A DNA stretch of 64,000 nt from CAZNPL01 sp964574815 (GTDB taxonomy: Bacteria; Planctomycetota; Phycisphaerae; UBA1845). How positions within the stretch are numbered: position 1 is the stretch's first letter; each line of letters starts with the position of its first letter. A model generated the notes under the pieces. That model was not told the DNA's origin. It did not search any database and saw nothing but the letters and a program-made list of their open reading frames with translations. Below, in pieces: positions 38,468 to 45,320 of this stretch. The stretch lies in the NCBI GenBank assembly GCA_964574815.1, contig CAZNPL010000033.1, positions 1-64,000 of the forward strand, read 5' to 3'. The translations under genes were made by a program, and so were the position numbers.

Positions 38468-40189
38468 CTAGTAACCGGCGGGCCTCCCCCCCTTTCCAGG
38501 GTCCGACGCGCCCATCAATTGATAGTCTTTGGTCATAATCGCCTGCACGATGCCTGTTCTTCGGCGTTCGCTGATGGAGTGGCCTCGCTCCCGGAGGGCT
38601 TCGGCCAGCGTCTCCGGGGGCGCTCGATCGAAGAAAATCACATCCGGCCGCCATTGATGATGCGGTCTGAGGCGTGCGATGGCGTCTTCGAGGCTCTGGT
38701 TCAAATCGAGTGCGGCGATCAGGACGTTGAGGACGGAAGTGATGATGCGCGGTCCGCCCGATGCTCCGAGCAGCAGCACGGGCTCGCCGTTTTCGAGCAC
38801 GATGGTGGGCGACATGCTGGAAAGGGGGCGTTTTCCCGGTTCGATGGCGTTGCGACCGGATTGGGTCAATCCGTAGGCGTTGGGCCGCCCTGGTTCGGTT
38901 GTGAAATCATCCATCTCGTTGTTCAGGATCAGGCCCCATTGATCCACGGCAGCGAGGGAGCCGAACGACGTGTTGATGGTTTCGGTGCTGACCACGACGT
39001 TACCCCACTGGTCGACGATGCAGAAATGGGAGGTGCCGGCGTCGTCGGGGACGACGGTTGTGCCGTAACCTTTTTCGCCCTGCGTTTCGGGGAGGGCCTC
39101 GGGCTGCAGGGGGAGGTTTGCGGCATAGTCCTCGCTGATGAGCAGTTCGACCGGCACTTCGGCGAAGTCGGTGTCTCCCAGCCATCGGGATCGGTCTGCG
39201 AACGCATGCTTCATCGCCTCGATGACGTAGTGGCCGGCGAGCGGCGGGTCACGATGCGTTGTGGAGGCGAGGTCGATGCGCTCCAGGATGTTGAGCATCT
39301 CAGCGAGGCAGACGCCGCCGGAAGAAGGCGGCGGCATCAGAATCAGCTCATACCCGCGGTACCGCGCGGTCAACGGTTCGCGCTCGATGACGCGGTACTC
39401 CCTTAGGTCGCCGGCGGTGAGGATGCCGCCGCGCTGTCTCATGGTTTCGACGATGTCGTCGGCGATCCGCCCTTCATAAAAGGCAGCCGGTCCGGCGGTG
39501 GCGAGTTCTCCAATAAGCTCCGCCAAGTTGGGCTGTCGAAGTGTCTCGCCGGGCTTGCGCAGGTTTCCTTCGCGAAGATGTGTGCGATAGACGTAGCCAC
39601 TCGAATACCGCAGACCGGGGTGATGTTGGTAGGTGCGAAGCACTTCTTCGCAGGTCCGTGTGTAATCTTCGTCGACCTCGAAGCCGTCGCGGGCCAGCCG
39701 GATGCTCGGTTCGAGCAAGTCGGGCCACGGCATGGTGCCTAGCTGCTCGTGGACGTGGGCGTGCCCGGCCACCAGGCCGGGGACGGCTACGGCGAGGTGT
39801 CCGATTCGGCTGGCCCTGGGCGAACGGCGCCGGCCGGCTCGGTCGAACATGTCGGCCGTGGCGGCGGCCGGGGCCGACTCGCGGAAGTCAAAGACGCGGA
39901 CTTCGCCGGTCGTGCCCGAGCGGTAGATGAGGAAGCCGCCGCCCCCGAGTCCCGTGCTGTAGGGCCTGGTGACTGCCAGAGCAAAGGAAACCGCGGTGGC
40001 GGCATCGACGGCGTTGCCACCGGCCTTTAGTACGTCCCGACCGATTCGAGAGGCGTGGACGGAGTCGGTGGCCACCATTGCCCGGCGGCCGACGGCGATC
40101 CAATCAGGGTGTTTGGCGGTGCAGCCGGCGAGCGCGAGGGCGGTTCCGCAGCATGCTGCAACCAGCAACTTTATGGAGAATCGTGTCAT
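38468..40189 (-). CDS. ggt: Gamma-glutamyltransferase, lipoprotein type
   Basis: 573 residues. Cleaves and transfers the gamma-glutamyl group of glutathione and related peptides. MTRFSIKLLVAACCGTALAL leads to the lipobox ALAGC, so the protein is probably a periplasmic lipoprotein. The self-processing site is the Thr in DAGTSHFCIVDQWGN (about residue 386), which starts the small subunit. GNAVDAATAVSFALAVTRPY, GLGGGGFLIY, NNEMDDFTT and LLGASGGPRIITSVLNVLIA are conserved. ATG 40189 is chosen because it places the lipobox correctly; a longer frame upstream is less likely. Confidence 0.92.
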   Translation of the reverse strand: MTRFSIKLLVAACCGTALALAGCTAKHPDWIAVGRRAMVATDSVHASRIGRDVLKAGGNAVDAATAVSFALAVTRPYSTGLGGGGFLIYRSGTTGEVRVFDFRESAPAAATADMFDRAGRRRSPRASRIGHLAVAVPGLVAGHAHVHEQLGTMPWPDLLEPSIRLARDGFEVDEDYTRTCEEVLRTYQHHPGLRYSSGYVYRTHLREGNLRKPGETLRQPNLAELIGELATAGPAAFYEGRIADDIVETMRQRGGILTAGDLREYRVIEREPLTARYRGYELILMPPPSSGGVCLAEMLNILERIDLASTTHRDPPLAGHYVIEAMKHAFADRSRWLGDTDFAEVPVELLISEDYAANLPLQPEALPETQGEKGYGTTVVPDDAGTSHFCIVDQWGNVVVSTETINTSFGSLAAVDQWGLILNNEMDDFTTEPGRPNAYGLTQSGRNAIEPGKRPLSSMSPTIVLENGEPVLLLGASGGPRIITSVLNVLIAALDLNQSLEDAIARLRPHHQWRPDVIFFDRAPPETLAEALRERGHSISERRRTGIVQAIMTKDYQLMGASDPGKGGRPAGY

Positions 40190-40621
40190 CTTCGGTGGCT
40201 CCACAGGTGCCGGTCGATGCGGCATTACAGCGCGGTGTCCGCACCGTCCCAAGATGGCTTTGGTCATCGTTAGAGGGAGCGTGGCCGATTCCCGACGAAT
40301 CCGCAAGCTGGGATGGATGTTTTCCGCGTGCCTGGTCACCGAGCTCACACGGGCAGGCTCCGCGGCTGGCGGTGGCTCCGCTTACCCACGGCGTTCTTGC
40401 CAAACACGGACTCGGCCTGGGGCGGACCCGTGGCAGCACGGGTCAAACGCGGCGAAAACGGTTACGTACTCAGGAAGCTGCGGTGGGCCCCGTGCGGCTG
40501 GCCTGACGAGGGGGCTACGCTTAAGATGTTGTTCAAACGGGCGGCGAAGAGGTCCGGAAAGGCCAGTCTTCCGTGAGACGCGCCCTCGGGGCGTTATCCG
40601 AAGAGAACATATAGAGGCAAC
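40190..40621. other. Divergent intergenic region with repeat module E
   Basis: Separates ggt (minus) from the ImcH-like cytochrome (plus). Positions about 40349-40390 carry a degraded module E (CACGGGCAGGCTCCGC..GGTGGCTCCGCTTACCCACGG). No gene is supported. The promoter for the cytochrome gene should lie in 40500-40610; no clear consensus is seen. Confidence 0.45.
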
Positions 40622-42646
40622 ATGGCCCACAGAAACAACTCTGCAGCGGGGCGCGACGAAGCGGCGTCGGGTGCGAAGGATCGGGCGGCGGAGGGACCGT
40701 CACCCGATTCACCAGCGCGTGAGTCTGCCTCAAGCGGGGGGTCCGCGCAGGGGAAGCCGCTCTGGAGCAACGCGGTCACCATGGTCGGTATTTTCATGGT
40801 GGTCATGTCCGTCGTGCTGCTGTTGACGTTTATGCTTTTTTCCATCGTCTCGCCGGTGGCCAATCCTTACGTTGACATCGTCGGGCTTCTGGTACTTCCC
40901 AGCATTCTCGTTCTGGGCCTGCTGGTGATCCCGCTGGGTGTGATGCTGAGGAGCTGGTGGTTGCGGCGGACGAATCCCGGTCAACGAATCGAGTTCCGCT
41001 ACCCGCGATTCGATCTCAACGATCCAAATCAGCGGTGGGCGGCGAAGGTGATCGCCGTCAGCACGCTGTTCCTTTTGCCGCTGGTCGGAGTGTCGAGCTA
41101 TCACGGCTATCACTACACCGACTCGACAGAGTTCTGCGCCAAGGTATGCCATCAGGTGATGGAGCCGGAGGCGGTGGCTCATCGGCACTCGGCGCACGCG
41201 CGGGTCACCTGTGCCGAATGTCACATCGGGGAAGGGGCGAGTTGGTTTGTCAAGTCTAAGCTTTCGGGGACGCGCCAGGTGTTCGCTACGCTGCTGGAGA
41301 CTTACCACCGGCCGATTCCGCCGGCGATTCAGGAGCTCCGGCCGGCGCGCGACACGTGTGAGGAGTGTCATTGGCCCGAGAAGTTCTTCGGCGCTCAGCT
41401 CGTTCAGATCGCCCGCTTCGCCTCGGACGAGGAGAATACCAAGCGCGAGATCAACATGTTGGTGAAGACCGGCGGTGGGGACGAGGCCACCGGCCGCATG
41501 GAGGGCATTCATGCGCACATGGCCGTGCAATACAGAATCGAGTATGTGGCTTTGGATGAAGAGCTTCAGGAAATCCCGTGGATGAAGATGACGGACGAAG
41601 ACGGTCGGGAACTGATCTACCGATCCGACGGGAAATCCGCATCCGATCCGAAGCCGTCGGGTGAGGAGCGGACTCTGGACTGCATGGACTGCCACAATCG
41701 GCCGGCGCATAAGTTCCGCGCGCCCGGCAACGCAGTCGATCTTTTCTTAGAGACGGGCCAGATCGACACGACGCTGCCCTACATCAAGCGGGAAGCGGTG
41801 GCGGCCATCACCCAGTCTTACCCGGACGCCGAGACTGCCAAGGCGCGGATCGGCTCTCGTCTTACGAAGTTTTATCAGGAGGAATACCCGGAAGTCTGGG
41901 AGGAGCGGGAGGCGTCGGTCAAACAGGCAATCGACGCCGTGCAGACGGCTTATGCGCGGAACTTCTTTCCGTACATGAACGTGGATTGGCGAACGTATCC
42001 GGACAACATCGGGCACATGACATCGCCGGGGTGCTTCCGGTGCCACGGCGGGGATCACGTGAATCAGTTCGGCGGACGGATCAGCGCCGACTGCAAGATC
42101 TGCCACTCCTTCTTGATTCCTGAGGACAAGGATGAGGAAGAGGTGGTGCGGTTCATCAAGGGGGATTTCGTACATCCGTGGGATCTCGAGGGTGTCCACG
42201 CCAAGGCGCGATGCTACGAGTGCCACGCCTTGGGAAGCGCCCCATCGACGACCTGTGAGGGCTGTCACGCACTCGAGGCCGATTTCCGGCAGGGGACGGT
42301 GGCGGCGTTCGAGGCGTTCGAGACGCCCGCCGAGCCGATGGCAGTGTTCGTCGGTTGTGAGGGCTGCCATGATCTCAGCGAACCAGCCGACCTTGCGAGC
42401 ATCGACATGATGTGCATGGACTGCCACGAGGGCGAGTACGAGCGCTATGAGGGTATGCTGGGGCGTTGGGACGAGGAGGTTCGCAAGCTTCTCGAACAGG
42501 CCGAGGCGGTGGCCGGGGAAGAAGAGCGCGAGCTACTGGAGACGCTTCGAGAAGCGGGTCCGCTGCACAACATGGAGGCGACGCGCACTATTCTCAAGCA
42601 GATGACGACGTCATCAGAGGTCGCGACCGGTGCGCCGGCGTCCTGA
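40622..42646 (+). CDS. ImcH-like NapC/NirT decaheme inner-membrane cytochrome
   Basis: 674 residues. Three membrane helices (about 51-76, 84-109, 142-160) precede the heme domain. Ten c-heme motifs: the first is CAKVCH (CX3CH) followed by QVM, as at the quinol-oxidising heme of the NapC/NrfH group, then CAECH, CEECH, CMDCH, CFRCH, CKICH, CYECH, CEGCH, CEGCH and CMDCH. From memory, the plan (helices, AHARVTCAECHIGEGASWFV, EECHWPEKFFGAQ, MDCHNRPAHKFRAP) resembles Geobacter ImcH, a quinol oxidase for extracellular respiration with seven hemes; the last hemes would be an extension. ATG 40622 follows GAGG. Likely role: electron transfer from the quinol pool to periplasmic cytochromes. Confidence 0.9.
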   Translation: MAHRNNSAAGRDEAASGAKDRAAEGPSPDSPARESASSGGSAQGKPLWSNAVTMVGIFMVVMSVVLLLTFMLFSIVSPVANPYVDIVGLLVLPSILVLGLLVIPLGVMLRSWWLRRTNPGQRIEFRYPRFDLNDPNQRWAAKVIAVSTLFLLPLVGVSSYHGYHYTDSTEFCAKVCHQVMEPEAVAHRHSAHARVTCAECHIGEGASWFVKSKLSGTRQVFATLLETYHRPIPPAIQELRPARDTCEECHWPEKFFGAQLVQIARFASDEENTKREINMLVKTGGGDEATGRMEGIHAHMAVQYRIEYVALDEELQEIPWMKMTDEDGRELIYRSDGKSASDPKPSGEERTLDCMDCHNRPAHKFRAPGNAVDLFLETGQIDTTLPYIKREAVAAITQSYPDAETAKARIGSRLTKFYQEEYPEVWEEREASVKQAIDAVQTAYARNFFPYMNVDWRTYPDNIGHMTSPGCFRCHGGDHVNQFGGRISADCKICHSFLIPEDKDEEEVVRFIKGDFVHPWDLEGVHAKARCYECHALGSAPSTTCEGCHALEADFRQGTVAAFEAFETPAEPMAVFVGCEGCHDLSEPADLASIDMMCMDCHEGEYERYEGMLGRWDEEVRKLLEQAEAVAGEEERELLETLREAGPLHNMEATRTILKQMTTSSEVATGAPAS

Positions 42647-42673
42647 CCGGTTTTTTGCCATCCCAACAAGATC

Positions 42674-42718
42674 CCGGGGCACCGTCTCCCGCACTTGTGT
42701 GCGAGAAAGGCGCCCCGG
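42674..42718. terminator. Hairpin between convergent cytochrome genes
   Basis: Outer arms CCGGGGC (42674-42680) and GCCCCGG (42712-42718) enclose an inner CGCAC/GTGCG stem. It lies 28 bases after the ImcH-like gene and 115 bases beyond the end of the octaheme gene. It probably serves as a shared bidirectional terminator. There is no strong T tract. Confidence 0.55.
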
Positions 42719-42832
42719 ATGAATTCATCAGGCCGGCGATCGGCGCTGCACTGGATGGCGCCGTTCCGGCGAGTTTGTCTATTGATCGAGGCGTCCATCT
42801 GGTCGCCGGCCAGTGGCGCGCCTCGCCGAGCG

Positions 42833-44704
42833 TTAGCCGCCGGTTGGATCGTCAATCCCGAGACCCTGCCAGAAGCTCGCATTGCCATGGCATGCATCGC
42901 ATTGCAGGGCCTGCGTGGCAGGGGCGACCTCATGATTGATGCTCAAGTACATCACGGTGTTGACGAACTCGTACTCACCGCTGTACTCCTGACCGGCATA
43001 GGCTGCTCCCTGTGCCAGCGCCAGACCCCAATCATACGAGATCCAATAGGGATCCGGACCGGGTACGGTTCCGAACAGATGCGGCACGAGCATCCGCCGG
43101 TTGACCGGGTCTGCCGGTTGCCGTCCGGTCATCTTCTTGAACGGATAGATCATCGCTTCTGGCGTTTCAGAAGTGGCGGTCGGAACGGCTAACACGACCG
43201 GGTCTTCTTCCGTGCCGGCCTCGGTGTAGGTGTCACTGACATTCACGACTTTCCGGGCCCACTGGCCGTCGAACCACAGATACGTGGGCGTGACGTTCAT
43301 GTCCCATACGAAGCGGCCCTTTTTCTTGTCGTAGGTCGGTCTGCCGAACTGAAGCGGTATGTCTTCACGATCTTCTCCCGCCTCATCCCAGTACCAAGCC
43401 ACATTGGTGGCCATCGTGCGAGAGAACGCCGGAATGTGGCACACCTGGCAGGCCACGGTGTCCGTGTGGTTATTGAGAAGCGGGTTGGCGCTGTGCAGCT
43501 CGGCCACGTTGTGACAATCCGTGCAGGCCACCTCGCCTTCGTTGCCGTACAGCGCCGTGGTGCCGGCGATCTTATGATCCTGCGTGGTGTGACATGCCTG
43601 GCAGGAGAAATCGAGGCCGCCCATGTGGACGTCGTCCTCGAAAGTCGCGTCGTTCAGGCCGGTGGAGAGATCACCATGTTTGACGTTGTTATCGCCGCCG
43701 GCGAAGTAATGGCAGAGCCCACAGTTTGCGCGGGACGGGGTTCCGACATTATAGGCCACTTCGTTGAGTTCAGACATTTCGGTGACAGGCACCACTTCGC
43801 CGTCAACCAGGAGTGAGGCGGGACCGCCGCCCCCGTTGGCGCTCGGGTGCTTGCGGTACGTGCCGGTCGTATCATGGCAGATGAGGCAATCGATGTTTTC
43901 GGGTGTGTTGAAGAACGTCTCCGTGTCGATTCCGGACTTCCAACCGTAACTGATGTGGCATTGCGCGCAACGACCCTCGTTGCTTTGGATAGCCACTCAG
44001 TAATCGTTGATGAGGTCGAATTTCCCGTGTGTCTGACCCTCGAGGCCGGCGATGTTGTTCACGCTGCCGGCCCAGTTCCAGTGGCCGGTCTCCATGATGT
44101 CCGCGGCGTGATCCGCGTGACAAGTCAGGCATGTTTGCGTTCCCTGGTAATTGGGATCGTCGAGGTTTTCGGCGAAGAGCGTCTGGTGACGCGGCTGCTC
44201 CGGACTTTCCACGCACACGCCATCCTCGCATACTTGCCCCTCGGGGCACTCGACGCCTTCGCAGGGATCCTCGCCCACGCGGGTCAGGGTCAAGTCGCCT
44301 GCGGGCAGAATGACCGTGACGTCGTCGCCAATCGTGACGGTGGTGCTGACGGTGCCCTCCATCACGTCCTGGTTGACGCCGAGGGTCGCTTCGTACGTCG
44401 TGGATAGCCCGTCCACCGTGATCACGACCGTCACGGCACTGTCGACCCGGGTCGTCTGCGAGTTGGAGGGAGTAACCAGAACGGAATTGTCGCCTTCTCC
44501 GGCCGCCAGAAAGCCCACTAGCTGGCCATTCTCGCCAAATCTGAGCAGCAGGTCGCCGCCCTCCGCGGTCGTCCCTTCCCAATCGCCTGCCAGCACGGCT
44601 TCAGGCGGTGGTGTGGGAATGAACGGACAGCCGCACAGAAGCAAACACATGGACGCGGCGCAAGTTACCGCGCCAATACTGATCAGCCGGTTCGAACTCT
44701 TCAT
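42833..44704 (-). CDS. Octaheme OTR-family cytochrome lipoprotein, candidate selenoprotein (TGA = Sec236)
   Basis: Read through one in-frame TGA (43997-43999) this is a 623-residue protein. A lipoprotein signal (MKSSNRLISIGAVTCAASMC, lipobox LCGC), a beta-rich domain (about 35-150) and a short Cys-rich linker (DPCEGVECPEGQVCEDGVCV) precede the heme domain. Eight CXXCH motifs: CLTCH (192-196), then CAQCH (246-250), CLICH, CGLCH, CQACH, CTDCH, CQVCH and CDACH. The first lies before the TGA and seven after it, so only read-through gives the family's eight. The local order LINDY-U-VAIQSNEGRCAQCH matches the octaheme tetrathionate reductase family, where I recall Cys at the U position. The downstream part would otherwise begin at a GTG touching the stop, with no ribosome binding site of its own. 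ATG 44704 has a strong AGGAGGT site. Substrate unknown: tetrathionate, nitrite, hydroxylamine or selenite type reactions are possible. Confidence 0.85.
43955..43996 (-). promoter_or_regulatory. Candidate bacterial SECIS element
   Basis: Directly 3' of the TGA the mRNA can form an outer 5-bp stem (GUGGC with GCCAC, bases 43992-43996 and 43955-43959) and an apical 7-bp perfect stem (GCAACGA with UCGUUGC, bases 43977-43983 and 43967-43973) closed by a GGG loop. The first loop G is the 21st base after the UGA, inside the 16-37 base window described for bacterial SECIS elements, whose apical loop needs an early G for SelB binding. The element lies within the coding sequence, as bacterial SECIS elements do. 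Confidence 0.78.
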
Positions 44705-45320
44705 CTGCTACCTCCTACGTGTTGGCGCCGGCTTGGCGTACCCAATCCAGATTCCTCCCGTCCAACGCCCTCAAACCGGCCGAATAACGCTTTGGAGGGC
44801 ACGTCGTGTACCACCCGGAAATACCTATTTTGTCATGAGGAGCAGCAATAGCGCGAAAGACGCCGTACAGGGCCAGGGTCTTGTTAAACTTGGTAAAGAA
44901 GGTGAGCTTGGCAAGGAGCCGGATGGGGTTTTCGCACTAATCCGGATAACCTCGTCACGCGGAGCTGTTCAGGAATGCACGCGCCGGTTGGGCTCGCACG
45001 TACGCACCAGTTGCAGGCTGAGCAGGCCTGAGCGGGGCAGTTCGCCCACCGGCTGCGGGTTCACCCCAAGTCGCCCGTCGTGCAGTTCGAAACAGCCTTT
45101 TCAGCCCTGGTGTATTGACTGCGCATAGTGCTCAGTCGTGATTCCTGGCACGGGACATGCACGGCTCATCCCTTAAGCGGCCTGAAACGGGCTGTGTCGG
45201 ACCGGAAGTCAGAACGGCGGCCCCGAGGACATCTCCGAGAGCGAGGACCGCACGGGCAGGCTGCCGACGCGATATCTGAAGCTGCGACGGCTGGTGCCGC
45301 GGACGAGAGATCCGAGAGTT
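44705..45320. other. Divergent regulatory region of the cytochrome island
   Basis: 616 bases between the octaheme gene (minus) and the 19-heme gene (plus). No gene is supported. The A/T-rich part near 44818-44850 is the best place for the minus-strand promoter. A candidate sigma54 site for the plus strand is listed separately at 45146-45161. No repeat module is present, in contrast to most long gaps in the window. Confidence 0.45.
45146..45161 (+). promoter_or_regulatory. Candidate sigma54 (-24/-12) promoter
   Basis: TGGCACGGGACATGCA matches TGGCAC-N5-TTGCW with one mismatch (A for T) and keeps the essential GG and GC at the right spacing. It points toward the 19-heme cytochrome gene, about 160 bases upstream of its ATG. 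An NtrC-type activator is encoded at 21899-23299, but a link is not shown. Confidence 0.4.

Noticed and set aside
42833..43996. A separate 387-residue heptaheme cytochrome starting at GTG 43996
   Set aside because: It would begin on the base after a stop codon, without signal peptide or ribosome binding site, and with seven of a family's eight hemes. Read-through of the TGA explains all of this better.
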